A DNA stretch of 62,206 bases, taken from NCBI GenBank assembly GCA_964498585.1, contig CAZCHH010000012.1, positions 1 through 62,206 on the forward strand, written 5' to 3'. The position numbers and the translations under genes are program-made. The notes under the pieces are model-generated. The model was not told where the DNA came from. It did not search any database and saw only the letters and a program-made list of their open reading frames with translations. This document shows positions 18,158 to 27,229 of the stretch, piece by piece (position 1 is the first letter of the stretch; every line of letters starts with the position of its first letter). Source of the stretch: JAAYJM01 sp964498585. GTDB lineage: Bacteria; Bacteroidota; Ignavibacteria; Kapaibacteriales; UBA2268.

Positions 18158-19015
18158 ATGAGTAAAGAAAATAAAATCAAGAAAGCATTGAAAAGCTACG
18201 ATAATCGTGAGTTTATGCATAGTGCTGATGGCAGAATTATTAGAATAGTTGCTGAATATTTGCATCCACTTAGACAGTTTAATTATTATAGAATCAACAA
18301 ATTTGTAACTATGTTCGGCTCAGCAAGGTTTATCAGTAGTGAAGAATATGATAGAAGAATAAATATTATTAAAGAAAAATTAAATAACTGTACTGAAATT
18401 GAAAAAGATGGATTAGTTAAAGAATTTTTACAATTAGAAAAAAAACAGACATCTTGTAAATATTTCGATGAAGCTTACGAAACTTCAAAACTAATTTCTG
18501 AATGGTCCAAAACACTCCCTAAGCGTTTTCAGTTTCATATATGCACAGGTGGTGGTGGTGGAATAATGGAAGCTGCAAACAAAGGGTCTCATGATGCTGG
18601 CTTACCTTCGGTTGGGCTTAATATTAGTTTACCTTTTGAACAGTATCCGAACCAATATATTCACCCTAATTTAAATTTTGAATTTCATTACTTTTTTATG
18701 AGAAAATTCTGGTTCGTTTATAATTCTATAGCTCTTTTTGCTTTTCCGGGTGGTTTCGGTACTTTAGACGAATTGATGGAACTACTAACATTAACACAAA
18801 CAAAGAAACTTAAGCATAAACGTCCAATTATCCTTTATTCAAAGGATTTTTGGAATAATGTTGTCAATTTCAATTATTTAGCTGAAATTGGAGTAATTTC
18901 CGACAAAGACTTAGACCTTTTTAAAGTTGCAAATACACCTCAGGAGGCATTGAAAATATTAAAAGCTGAGCTTTGTAAAAATGGAATTATTCCTGAAAAA
19001 TATTGTGGAAATTAA
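18158..19015 (+). CDS. LOG/TIGR00730-family phosphoribohydrolase-like protein
   Basis: A 285-residue Rossmann-fold protein of the LOG/lysine-decarboxylase-like family. Members cleave ribose-5-phosphate from cytokinin nucleotides or AMP-like nucleotides, although physiological substrates in most bacteria are unknown. The signature residues are present: the glycine-rich GGGGGIMEAAN (131-141) and the catalytic PGGFGTLDE (197-205), with Arg182 in FFMRKFWF. The first 120 residues are longer than in short LOG proteins and resemble the larger Bacteroidota subgroup. It probably forms an operon with the methyltransferase gene 19 nt upstream. Confidence 0.85.
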   Translation: MSKENKIKKALKSYDNREFMHSADGRIIRIVAEYLHPLRQFNYYRINKFVTMFGSARFISSEEYDRRINIIKEKLNNCTEIEKDGLVKEFLQLEKKQTSCKYFDEAYETSKLISEWSKTLPKRFQFHICTGGGGGIMEAANKGSHDAGLPSVGLNISLPFEQYPNQYIHPNLNFEFHYFFMRKFWFVYNSIALFAFPGGFGTLDELMELLTLTQTKKLKHKRPIILYSKDFWNNVVNFNYLAEIGVISDKDLDLFKVANTPQEALKILKAELCKNGIIPEKYCGN

Positions 19016-19018
19016 TAA

Positions 19019-19074
19019 ACTCCCCCTACCCCAAAGTTGAAACTCCATTTGGAAATGAGTGGTAGGGTGGATTT
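19019..19074. repeat. Degenerate intergenic inverted repeat
   Basis: CTCCCCCTACCCC near 19020 and GGTAGGGTGG near 19063-19072 are complementary arms around a loop of about 30 nt. It lies between two convergent genes and could serve as a bidirectional terminator, although no T-run follows either arm. Confidence 0.4.
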
Positions 19075-19111
19075 CTATAAATTTATTTTGACATTATAAT
19101 ACTTTTTTGAG

Positions 19112-20257
19112 TTATGTAATCTCTTTTCTGTAAATTCTTCTTCTTTTATGCATTACTGGATTGAAAAATTTCCATTGTGCTTGCACTTTTGAGTTATTTT
19201 CCAATTCCTGATTGGATTCAGCATTAGAGAAATTGAATTTTATAGCTGATTTAACAATATCAACAGCCATTATCAAGTCAACTCCTTTATCGCGATACTC
19301 TTTTTTCACTCCGCCGAAATAGAAATCTAATATATTATATGTTTTAAGTGCTTTAAGAATATGATAAAAGCCAAACGGGAACAAATGCCCTTTTGCTTTC
19401 TGAAATGCTAATGATAAACTTGGCATAGTGATGATAAATCCAATCATCACATCATTTTCATCAACAACAATTTTTAACAGTTCTTTATTAATATAACCAA
19501 TATATTTTTTTGTATAATATTCAATTTGCTCTTCAGTTAAAGGAACAGTACCATAATTTTCGGAAAACGATTCTTCTATTAATTTAAAAAGTTCTCTTCC
19601 ACGCTTAACGTAATCTTTAACACTATCGTATTTAAGTAATTTGAACTTATATTTTTCGCTAACCCAATTAGCAGCATTGACCATTTTTTCGGGGACAGCT
19701 TTATCTTTTGGAACAGTTGACCAGAATTCAATATAATCCACTTCCTTTTCGAAACCGTATTTTTCTAAAATACTATAGTAATAAGGATGGTGGTAGTAAG
19801 AAGCAATAGTAGCAGTTTTGTCAAAACCTTCTATGAGCATACCCTGAGGGTCGAAATCGTTGAAACCGTGAGGACCAGTCAAAACAGTCATTCCTAATTG
19901 CCTGCCCCAATTTTCAACTGCTTCAAATAATGCCTTTGCTACTTCGTAATCGTCTATCGTTTCAATCCAGCCGAATCTCAAATTCTTTGAATTATTTTTT
20001 CTATTCAGTGGATTGCTTAAAATTCCAGCTATTCGCCCTACTATCTCGCCATCTTTGTAGGCGAGAAATAGCTTTGCATTTCCATCTTTGAATGAAGGAT
20101 TCTTTTTTTTATTGAATGTAGCTAATTCATCTTGAATTAATGGTGGAACAAAATATGGATTGTCTTTATACAGAGAATACTGAAATTTAACAAATTTTTT
20201 TAAATCGCTTTTGCTTTCTACTTCTTTTATTAAAATTGCTTTGTTGTTTCTATACAT
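19112..20257 (-). CDS. GNAT-like protein, putative acyltransferase
   Basis: A 381-residue protein of a family widely annotated as GNAT-like N-acetyltransferase in Bacteroidota. The N-terminal half contains FQYSLYKDNPYFVPPLIQDE (about 27-46), KLFLAYKDGEIVGRIAGIL (acetyl-CoA-fold strand pair, about 62-80) and the distinctive GPHGFNDFDPQGMLIEGF near 132-150. A second GNAT-like lobe may occupy the C-terminal half. Substrate is unknown. It is flanked by convergent and divergent neighbours, so it is likely monocistronic. No Shine-Dalgarno sequence is visible before the ATG. Confidence 0.7.
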   Translation of the reverse strand: MYRNNKAILIKEVESKSDLKKFVKFQYSLYKDNPYFVPPLIQDELATFNKKKNPSFKDGNAKLFLAYKDGEIVGRIAGILSNPLNRKNNSKNLRFGWIETIDDYEVAKALFEAVENWGRQLGMTVLTGPHGFNDFDPQGMLIEGFDKTATIASYYHHPYYYSILEKYGFEKEVDYIEFWSTVPKDKAVPEKMVNAANWVSEKYKFKLLKYDSVKDYVKRGRELFKLIEESFSENYGTVPLTEEQIEYYTKKYIGYINKELLKIVVDENDVMIGFIITMPSLSLAFQKAKGHLFPFGFYHILKALKTYNILDFYFGGVKKEYRDKGVDLIMAVDIVKSAIKFNFSNAESNQELENNSKVQAQWKFFNPVMHKRRRIYRKEIT

Positions 20258-20398
20258 TTTTTTCAGTTTTAAATGTTATAAATCCTTTTTTCAAAATTGC
20301 AAAAATAAATTGACAAACAAAAGATACTTATTTATTTTTTTATAATATTTTGAAAATTTATTAAATATTCTTAAATTATGTTTATTTTGGAGTAGTAA

Positions 20399-21103
20399 AT
20401 GAATATTGAAACTTTTTTTAAATTATCTTACGGACTTTATATAGTATCTTCTCATTTTGAAGGAAAACTTAACGGACACATTAATAATACTGTTTTTCAG
20501 GTTACTGCAGAACCACCTAAATTAGCTGTATGCTCGCATAAAAATAATTTAACCACTGATTATATATTAAAGAGTAAATCTCTTACAATTTCAATCATTC
20601 AGGAACAGGTTGACTTGGAATATATTGGTCATTTCGGTTTTAAATCTGGAAGAGAATTCAATAAATTTGCAAATATAAATTATAAATTAGCTGAATCCGG
20701 CTGTCCAATTGTATTAGACAAAACAGTTGGGGCTTTCGATTGTGAAGTAGAAAGTTATTCTGACCTTGGAACTCATGTCCTTTTTATAGTAAATGTAAAG
20801 GATTCAGAAATTTTTGATAAAGAAAAAAATACATTAACTTATTCATATTACAGAAATGTAATTAAGGGTTTATCACCCAAAAATGCTCCGACATATATTG
20901 ACAAAGACAAATTATCTAAATTGGAAGAAAAACCCAAAAGCAAATCGCCGGAATATATATGCAATATTTGTGGCTATATCTATAATCCAGACGAAGGTGA
21001 CCCGACTTGCGGAATTCCTCCCGGCACTCCTTTTGAAGATTTGCCAGATGATTGGGAATGTCCAATATGTGCTGCTGGAAAAGAAGTTTTTAACATTTTA
21101 TAA
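20399..21103 (+). CDS. Flavin reductase-rubredoxin fusion (high-molecular-weight rubredoxin)
   Basis: A 234-residue two-domain redox protein. Residues 1-165 fit the FMN-binding split-barrel flavin reductase domain (FKLSYGLYIVSS at the start, AVCSHKNNLTTDYI, SISIIQEQ). Residues 185-234 are a rubredoxin with iron ligands Cys188, Cys191, Cys221 and Cys224 (ICNICGYIYNPDEGDP and WECPICAAGK). Proteins of this architecture (Hrb) in anaerobes pass electrons from NADH to flavodiiron proteins or rubrerythrin. Here a rubrerythrin gene follows after 18 nt, which supports a role in oxygen or peroxide detoxification. The linker about 165-184 is lysine-rich. Confidence 0.9.
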   Translation: MNIETFFKLSYGLYIVSSHFEGKLNGHINNTVFQVTAEPPKLAVCSHKNNLTTDYILKSKSLTISIIQEQVDLEYIGHFGFKSGREFNKFANINYKLAESGCPIVLDKTVGAFDCEVESYSDLGTHVLFIVNVKDSEIFDKEKNTLTYSYYRNVIKGLSPKNAPTYIDKDKLSKLEEKPKSKSPEYICNICGYIYNPDEGDPTCGIPPGTPFEDLPDDWECPICAAGKEVFNIL

Positions 21104-21121
21104 ATTTTATAGGAGAAAAAT

Positions 21122-21697
21122 ATGGCAGAATTAGCCGGCTCAAAAACAGAACAAAACCTTTTAAAATCATTTGCAGGCGAATCTCAGGCAAGAAACCGCT
21201 ATGAATTTTTTGCTAAAGTGGCTAAAAATGAGGGCTATGAACAAATTGCAGCTATTTTCCAGGAAACCGCCAATCAGGAAAAAGAACATGCAAAACGCTT
21301 CTTCAAATTCCTTGAAGGAAGAAATGTGGAAATTACTGCAATGTATCCTGCCGGAAAAATCGGCACTACTACTGAAAACCTTAAAGCCGCTGCTTTGGGC
21401 GAAAATGAAGAATGGACTGAACTTTATCCGGAATTCGCTAAAATTGCTAAAGAAGAAGGATTTAACGACATTGCCACTGCATTCAATATGATTGCTAAAG
21501 TTGAAGAACAGCACGAAATAAGATATAATAAACTTTTGAAGAATATTAAAGAAGAAAAAGTATTCAAAAAGGAAAATAAAATAAAATGGTATTGCCGTAA
21601 TTGCGGTTATGTCCATGAAGGAGATAAAGCTCCTTTGAAATGTCCTGCATGCCTTCACGCCCAAGCTTACTTTGAAGAATTCAAAGAAAATTATTAA
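21122..21697 (+). CDS. rbr: Rubrerythrin
   Basis: A 191-residue non-haem diiron peroxidase that reduces hydrogen peroxide in anaerobes. The four-helix ferritin-like domain (1-145) carries the expected ligands: Glu20 in GESQARNRYE, EKEH at 53-56, and EEQH at 128-131. The C-terminal rubredoxin-like iron site uses Cys158, Cys161, Cys174 and Cys177. It is preceded by a good GGAG ribosome-binding site and sits 18 nt behind the flavin reductase-rubredoxin gene, its likely electron donor. A strong terminator follows at 21704-21731. Confidence 0.95.
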   Translation: MAELAGSKTEQNLLKSFAGESQARNRYEFFAKVAKNEGYEQIAAIFQETANQEKEHAKRFFKFLEGRNVEITAMYPAGKIGTTTENLKAAALGENEEWTELYPEFAKIAKEEGFNDIATAFNMIAKVEEQHEIRYNKLLKNIKEEKVFKKENKIKWYCRNCGYVHEGDKAPLKCPACLHAQAYFEEFKENY

Positions 21698-21703
21698 AAA
21701 TCA

Positions 21704-21731
21704 AAAAGGGGAATTATATTCCCCTTTTTAA
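21704..21731 (+). terminator. Terminator of the rubrerythrin operon
   Basis: A near-perfect stem AAAAAGGGGAAT / ATTCCCCTTTTT with a 3-nt loop starts 7 nt after the rubrerythrin stop and ends in a T-run. Confidence 0.85.
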
Positions 21732-21850
21732 TTATAAATATCTGAATTCCTTTATTAAAATTGTAACAAGCAATATAATTTTCGGTGTTTAATGCAATAA
21801 CTCAAATTCCCTATTTGTAGTTATTCGTTAAATGACTTATTATATTATAT

Positions 21851-22013
21851 TATTGCGAATCCCAAGATAAAGCAAGTGCTTTATTATAATGAAGATGACA
21901 TCTGTTTACACAGTCATTCTGAACGACTTGAAGAATCCAGAAAGTTTTTTAACCACTACCCTCTGGATTCTTCACTTCGTTCAGAATGACCGACAAAAGT
22001 AAAGATGTCATTG
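21851..22013. repeat. REP-like palindrome cluster 2
   Basis: The AATCCAGA subtype of the REP-like palindrome has arms at about 21912-21940 (GTCATTCTGAACGACTTGAA) and 21962-21990. To its left lies an inverted copy of the module containing AAAGCAAGTGCTTTAT (21867-21884). Flanking GATGACATC-type sequence on the left and GATGTCATTG on the right closes the cluster. It lies between the rubrerythrin terminator and the convergent bamD. Confidence 0.8.
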
Positions 22014-22029
22014 TCAAACGAAAAGAAAC

Positions 22030-22803
22030 TCATCTTTCATATTCATTAGCAATATTATCAATATAACTTAGATATTTACCATTAGGAAAACTTCTACGAT
22101 AAAGCTCAATTAGATAGAGTATTTGAATATTTTTTTTCATCTCAATATGAACTTCAATATTTCCAATTATTGCCTCTTCGTAAAACTTAGTGTCTTGGTA
22201 TTCGTTAATTACAACATCATAATAAATTGAAGCAGCAAGTGGACTGCTTAATTTCCGATATAGCACTGCAGTAGCATACTCTCTTTCGGCAAGTTTATCG
22301 CGAAGCTCCTGAATTTTTTGGTTAGCTAAATAGGAAAGAGAATCACCGGCATAAAATGTTTGATATTCTGCAAAAGTTTGAATAGCTTTAATTGTATATT
22401 CCTGGTCCCTGTCATACTTAGGTGATAATTCGTAATAACATAAGCCGGTTTTAAATAAAGCTTCTTTATTAAAAGAGCTTGAAGGATAATTTTTTCTTAA
22501 TAAAGTGTAATTAAAAGCAGAAAGAATATACTCGCCCCGTTTGAAATTGATTTCAGCTAAGTAATACTGAGCATCATCAGAATAGGCACTTGCAGGATAT
22601 TGCAACTTGATTAAATCAAAATAGCGCTGAGCTTCAATCCAGTCTTCTTTTGCGAAATAATCTGATGCAATTCTATAGTAATCCTCTACTCCCATCATAT
22701 CAGGTGTTCCTTTTGATGAGCAGGATATTATTAACAAACTTAAAAGAAAAATATAACAATAAGTTTGTAATTTAAAATATTTTTTTATTTTTGTTCTTTT
22801 CAT
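22030..22803 (-). CDS. bamD: Outer-membrane assembly lipoprotein BamD
   Basis: A 257-residue TPR lipoprotein that scaffolds the BAM complex at the periplasmic face of the outer membrane. The signal peptide ends LIISC with predicted lipidated Cys28. TPR-like helices follow in order: MGVEDYYRIASDYFAKEDWIEAQRYFDL, YPASAYSDDAQYYLAEINFKRGEY and YPSSSFNKEALFKTGLCYYEL, then the typical tail LAEREYATAVLYRKLSSPLAASIYYDVV. Length fits the family. It is divergent from nadK, with only 48 bp between the start codons. A TATATTTG box 5 nt upstream of the ATG would make the transcript nearly leaderless if used. Confidence 0.88.
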   Translation of the reverse strand: MKRTKIKKYFKLQTYCYIFLLSLLIISCSSKGTPDMMGVEDYYRIASDYFAKEDWIEAQRYFDLIKLQYPASAYSDDAQYYLAEINFKRGEYILSAFNYTLLRKNYPSSSFNKEALFKTGLCYYELSPKYDRDQEYTIKAIQTFAEYQTFYAGDSLSYLANQKIQELRDKLAEREYATAVLYRKLSSPLAASIYYDVVINEYQDTKFYEEAIIGNIEVHIEMKKNIQILYLIELYRRSFPNGKYLSYIDNIANEYER

Positions 22804-22808
22804 ATTTG

Positions 22809-22816
22809 CAAATATA
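22809..22816 (-). promoter_or_regulatory. Possible -7 box (TATATTTG) for bamD
   Basis: On the minus strand TATATTTG matches TAnnTTTG and ends 5 nt before the bamD ATG. It overlaps the palindrome ATTTGCAAAT in the short gap shared with nadK. No -33 TTTG is obvious, so the call is tentative. Confidence 0.25.
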
Positions 22817-22851
22817 TACTTTTATTTTTTTATAATGAAATAGAAAGTTTA

Positions 22852-23727
22852 ATGAAAAGAATTGCATTATACGAAAATTCATCAAAACCAGAGGCAAGAC
22901 AATGGGCAGAATATACAGCTCAAAAGTTAATTGCTTTAGATGCAGAATGTTACGCTAAACAGGAGTTGATTGATACTTTTCCTGTAGATTTAGCTAAGAA
23001 AATAAAGCCCTGCTCTATCCCAAATTTCGAGAAATTTGTGGATATTGTCATTTCCTTTGGTGGAGATGGCACTATGCTAACTATCTCGCGTATTCTTTTA
23101 AGTGCAGATATTCCTGTTATGGGATTTAACGTCGGGAAATTGGGTTTTCTTGCTGAATACTCTGTTGAATTACTTGATGAATCTTTAAACGATTTAATTA
23201 AAGGCAATTACCGAATAGTTGACCGTGCTGTTTTAGAAACCGAGATTAATGGCGAAACCATTTATGCCTTAAATGATTTTGTTGTTGAAAAGAAAAATTC
23301 TTCGCGTATGATTACTATTGAAGCATTTTCCAACCAACATTGTATCGGTCTTTACAGAGCAGATGGGCTTATTGTTACCACTCCAACAGGTTCAACAGCT
23401 TACTCTCTTTCCTGCGGCGGACCTATTCTTGCACCTTCTACCCAAGTTATTTGTATAACTCCGGTTTGTCCTCATTCTTTAACTTTACGTCCACTTGTTA
23501 TTCCAGATACAACCGAACTTGTTATTAAAGCTAATTCTGCTTCCGGTGTGGTAAATTTAGTTGCTGACGGACAAACTGAACGTATCCTGAAAAATGGTGA
23601 GCAAGTTGTTATAAGACGCTCAAAAGAGCTATGCAAATTAATAAAGCCATTGGAAAGTTCTTATTTCGATTTGTTAAGACAAAAACTTTTATGGTCTGCT
23701 GATGCTACTTCTCAAAGTTATAAATGA
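22852..23727 (+). CDS. nadK: NAD kinase
   Basis: A 291-residue cytosolic ATP-NAD kinase that makes NADP. The signature motifs are present: GGDGTML (70-76) for the phosphate-binding turn, GFNVGKLGFLAE (91-102), ND at 141-142 followed by FVVEKK, and the TPTGSTAYSLSCGGP segment near 180-195. The length agrees with the family. It is divergently transcribed from bamD and apparently monocistronic. Confidence 0.95.
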   Translation: MKRIALYENSSKPEARQWAEYTAQKLIALDAECYAKQELIDTFPVDLAKKIKPCSIPNFEKFVDIVISFGGDGTMLTISRILLSADIPVMGFNVGKLGFLAEYSVELLDESLNDLIKGNYRIVDRAVLETEINGETIYALNDFVVEKKNSSRMITIEAFSNQHCIGLYRADGLIVTTPTGSTAYSLSCGGPILAPSTQVICITPVCPHSLTLRPLVIPDTTELVIKANSASGVVNLVADGQTERILKNGEQVVIRRSKELCKLIKPLESSYFDLLRQKLLWSADATSQSYK

Positions 23728-23800
23728 TATTACTAACTAACATTAAGAAATGCTATAAAATTATCATACTGTGCTTAAGTAAATAATCTCACATTATTAT

Positions 23801-23830
23801 ATCAACCATTGGATTAATCCGATGGTTGAT
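23801..23830. repeat. Inverted repeat in the nadK-dipeptidase gap
   Basis: ATCAACCATTGGATTAATCC continues into GATGGTTGAT, making a nearly perfect 30-bp palindrome about 75 nt downstream of nadK. It could form a hairpin, but there is no T-run. Further right in the same 490-bp gap, 23944-23968 (CTCACCTTACGCATTCCTCT) resembles part of the terminal repeat of the 0.53-kb element at 46831. The remainder of the gap shows nothing else. Confidence 0.6.
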
Positions 23831-24217
23831 TAAATGTAGAAGCACATTACTAAAGTCGATATTAGAGAAAAACTTTCATTCAAAAAGTTTATGTATTAAA
23901 TATCATAATTTATGTTAGTTAATCTACAGCTAATATGTTAATCACTCACCTTACGCATTCCTCTCTCAAAATAATGGCACGAAGATGAGTTAATCATTGA
24001 ATGTATATCTTTTTTTCTTTCCTCAATCTTGAAAATAAAACTACAATAGTAAAAAATATATTTCTTAACTTTTCGATTAAAATTTTATAAATTTTTAGTA
24101 TATTGAAAAAATAATTCTGACATATTTCAAAATATAAGTATGAAAGAATTTGAGTGATAAATTTCAACTTCAATATTTAACAAAATATTGATTTTTTTTA
24201 TAAAAGAAAGGTAAAAA

Positions 24218-25846
24218 ATGCAAAAAACAATAAAATCTACATTTCTAATTATCGCTTTATTTATAACAATTACGATTAACCTATATCCTTGTACAAATTT
24301 TATAGTAACAAAAGGTGCTTCGTCTGATGGTTCTGTTATGGTTACTTACAATGCCGATGCAGGAGGATTTATGGAACCGCTTTATTTTTCACCTGCTCAA
24401 AAGCACAGCGAAGAGTTTGTTGATATCTACGATTGGGATAGCCATAAATATTTAGGTAAAATTAAGCAAGTTCCCTATACTTACTCTGTTGTTGGAAATA
24501 TCAACGAGCATCAGGTTGCAATAGGAGAAACCACTTTTACTGGCAGAGAAGAGCTTCAAGATACAAACGGTTTAATAGATTACGGAAGCTTGATGTATCT
24601 TGCATTGCAGCGTTCAAAGACAGCCCGTGAAGCATTGAAAGTAATGACCGATTTAGTTGCAGAATACGGCTATTATAGCACTGGTGAGTCTTTTAGTGTT
24701 GCAGATGCAAACGAAGTATGGATTCTTGAAATGATTGGGAAAGGACCAAGCGAAAAGGGAGCAGTTTGGGTTGCAGTTCGTATCCCTGATGGTTATGTTT
24801 CTGCTCATGCAAACCAATCCCGTATTCGTGAATTTCCTTTAAACGATAAAGAGAACTGCATCTATTCAAAAGATGTTATTGATTTTGCAATCAAAAAGGG
24901 ATATTATGACCCAAAATCAGGAAAAAGATTCAGTTTCGTAGATGCTTACAATCCTCTTGACCCCGGTGGAGCATTATACTGCGAAGGCAGAGTTTGGAGC
25001 TTATTTAGTAGAGCAGCTCCTTCTTTGAATTTATCTGACGATTACTGGCGTGCTGTAAAGGATGCTGAACCTTATCCACTCTATATTAAGCCAGATAAGA
25101 AACTATCTGTTCAAGATGTTATTGGCTTGATGCGCGACCATTTTGAAGGAACAGAATACGATATGACAAAAGGGCTTGCTGCAGAACCATTTGGAAATCC
25201 TTACCGATGGAAACCACTTGCATTTAAAATTGATGGTGATACTATGACTTACGGTTGGGAACGTCCAATCACTTCTCAACAATCTGCTTTTACATTTGTA
25301 ACTCAAGCACGTTCTCATTTACCAAATCATATTGGTGGCATTATTTGGTATGGTGTTGACGATAATTATTCCAATGTTTATATCCCTCTTTACTGCGGAA
25401 TTAAAGATATTCCTCCTTCTTTCACAGGTGGCAGCATTAAGGAATTTGATTTTAACAAAGCATTCTGGGTATTTAATTTAGTTGCAAATCTTGCTTATAC
25501 AAAATATTCATACATCATTAAAGATATTCAACCAGTCCAAAAAGAACTCGAAGATAAATTTCATTCTTATCAATCAGCAATAGAACAGGCAGCTTTGGAA
25601 TTAAATAAAAAAGACCCCGAACTCGCCCGTGATTACTTAACTGAATACTCCATCAACCAATCTGAAATGACTGTTACCCGCTGGCAGGAACTTTGGAAGT
25701 ATCTCGTTGTTAAATATAATGATGGTTATATAAACGACGTTAATTTCCAAAACGGCAGACATCCAAAGGGTGTTGGATATGGAAACGATTTTTTCAAAAG
25801 AGTTGTTAAAGAGAGACCCGATTATTACGATGTAAAATGGAGATAA
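24218..25846 (+). CDS. C69-family dipeptidase (secreted)
   Basis: A 542-residue N-terminal-nucleophile hydrolase of peptidase family C69 (PepD-like). The signal peptide ends just before Cys25 (NLYPCTNFIVTKGASSDGS), which would become the N-terminal catalytic cysteine after processing. Other family features include YNADAGGF, VAIGETTFTGRE, the segment YGYYSTGESFSVADANEVW, and FVTQARSHLPNHIGGIIWYG towards the C-terminus. It would act in the periplasm or outside on short peptides. An AAAGG ribosome-binding site lies 7 nt upstream. dprA starts 21 nt after the stop and may be co-transcribed. Confidence 0.9.
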   Translation: MQKTIKSTFLIIALFITITINLYPCTNFIVTKGASSDGSVMVTYNADAGGFMEPLYFSPAQKHSEEFVDIYDWDSHKYLGKIKQVPYTYSVVGNINEHQVAIGETTFTGREELQDTNGLIDYGSLMYLALQRSKTAREALKVMTDLVAEYGYYSTGESFSVADANEVWILEMIGKGPSEKGAVWVAVRIPDGYVSAHANQSRIREFPLNDKENCIYSKDVIDFAIKKGYYDPKSGKRFSFVDAYNPLDPGGALYCEGRVWSLFSRAAPSLNLSDDYWRAVKDAEPYPLYIKPDKKLSVQDVIGLMRDHFEGTEYDMTKGLAAEPFGNPYRWKPLAFKIDGDTMTYGWERPITSQQSAFTFVTQARSHLPNHIGGIIWYGVDDNYSNVYIPLYCGIKDIPPSFTGGSIKEFDFNKAFWVFNLVANLAYTKYSYIIKDIQPVQKELEDKFHSYQSAIEQAALELNKKDPELARDYLTEYSINQSEMTVTRWQELWKYLVVKYNDGYINDVNFQNGRHPKGVGYGNDFFKRVVKERPDYYDVKWR

Positions 25847-25867
25847 ATATATTTAACAGAGGTTAAA

Positions 25868-26968
25868 GTGAAAATTACAAAAGATTGGTTATTAGTGGAT
25901 TTGATTACTCTTTCGTATATCAAATCTACTAATTCCAAGATTATAAAGAAAATAATTGATAGCTACAACTCTTTTCAGGATTTTGTTGATGATGGCGGAC
26001 TTGTCAAATATTTTCTTAAAATAGAAGGATTATATAACGATGTTATACAGGAAGCGAAAGACTCCGCTGCTAAACAATTAGAAACCTGCTATAATAATCA
26101 GATTAATATCCTTACTATTTGGGATGAAAACTATCCTGTTTCCCTGCTCAATATAGACTACTCACCAATAATTCTTTTTTACCGCGGTGTATTGCAAAAG
26201 CCAGAAATTAACGTTATTTCAATAGTTGGAACGCGTAATAATTCTGTATATGGGAAGCTAATTACTGAGCAGTTTGCAACCTGTTTTGCTAATCATAACA
26301 TTATAGTATGCAGTGGATTAGCTTATGGTATCGACACTATTTCACATCTTGCAACAATAGAAAACCATGGGATTACTTATGCTGTGATAGCATCAGGATT
26401 AGATAAGTATTATACTGGCATCACTGCAAAAAATGCAAAAAAAATACTTGATGCCGGCGGGGCGGTTATTTCAGAATATAAATGCGGTGTAGTTGCTCGT
26501 CAGGGCTACTTTCCTCAACGAAACAGAATAATTTCCGGTTTGGCAAAAGCTGTTATTGTTATTGAATGTGCTGAAAAAAGTGGTGCTTTAATTACTGCTA
26601 AATTTGCATTTAATCAAGGTCGCGAGGTTTTTGCCGTTCCCGGAAATATCAATTCTCAAAAAAGCAAAGGAACTAATTTGTTAATAAAGAATAATCTTGC
26701 AGCTCCGGCGCTTTCTCCAGAGCAAGTGCTTATTGATTTGAATTTATTGAGTTCTGCTCAACTTAGTTTTGAAAATATTGAAATTACTTTTGAAAACCCA
26801 ACCGAAAAGAAAGTATATGAAAATTTAGATTATGAACCGAAGCAAATCGATACTATCTTACAGGAAACTGATTTAGAAATTTCGGAACTACTGGTTGTTT
26901 TACTTAATTTGGAATTTCGTAATTTGATTAAGCAATTGCCTGGAAAGTATTATTTAAAAGAAAAATAA
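25868..26968 (+). CDS. dprA: DNA-processing protein DprA
   Basis: A 366-residue protein that loads RecA on incoming single-stranded DNA during natural transformation. The Rossmann-like core (about 75-295) has the family signatures: ISIVGTRNNSVYGKL, VCSGLAYGIDTISHLATI, VIASGLDKYY, YFPQRNRIISGLAKAVIVIE, and GREVFAVPGNINSQKSKGTN. A C-terminal winged-helix-like segment (about 305-365) fits the DML1 domain. The start is GTG with a weak AGAGG upstream. Other competence genes are not in the window. Confidence 0.93.
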   Translation: MKITKDWLLVDLITLSYIKSTNSKIIKKIIDSYNSFQDFVDDGGLVKYFLKIEGLYNDVIQEAKDSAAKQLETCYNNQINILTIWDENYPVSLLNIDYSPIILFYRGVLQKPEINVISIVGTRNNSVYGKLITEQFATCFANHNIIVCSGLAYGIDTISHLATIENHGITYAVIASGLDKYYTGITAKNAKKILDAGGAVISEYKCGVVARQGYFPQRNRIISGLAKAVIVIECAEKSGALITAKFAFNQGREVFAVPGNINSQKSKGTNLLIKNNLAAPALSPEQVLIDLNLLSSAQLSFENIEITFENPTEKKVYENLDYEPKQIDTILQETDLEISELLVVLLNLEFRNLIKQLPGKYYLKEK

Positions 26969-27073
26969 AGATTCTTTATTTTCAAAACTACAGAGATTTC
27001 GTAAAAATTCATTTCTAAATAAATGTAGTTCATCAATTTCAATAATTTAATATTAATAAAATAGAAATTGTTT

Positions 27074-27097
27074 AACTACCAAATTTATTTGGTAGTT
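27074..27097. terminator. Bidirectional terminator-like hairpin
   Basis: A perfect 11-bp stem AACTACCAAAT / ATTTGGTAGTT with a 2-nt spacer lies between convergent dprA and the large T9SS gene. The symmetry suggests use in either direction. Confidence 0.5.
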
Positions 27098-27116
27098 ATT
27101 CTAATATTTTGTATAA

Positions 27117-27146
27117 CGCTATGACTAAATTATAGCGATTTTTTTT
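27117..27146 (+). terminator. Rho-independent terminator downstream of dprA
   Basis: A short stem CGCTAT / ATAGCG (27117-27122 with 27132-27137) is followed by a long T-tract. It is 150 nt from the dprA stop, next to the hairpin at 27074-27097. Confidence 0.5.
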
Positions 27147-27229
27147 AAAATTCAATTTTAAGTTGAAAACTTCTAACTCCTTTATTTTTTAATTAATGAA
27201 TAAAGAGTTAAAAGATATACTGAATACGT

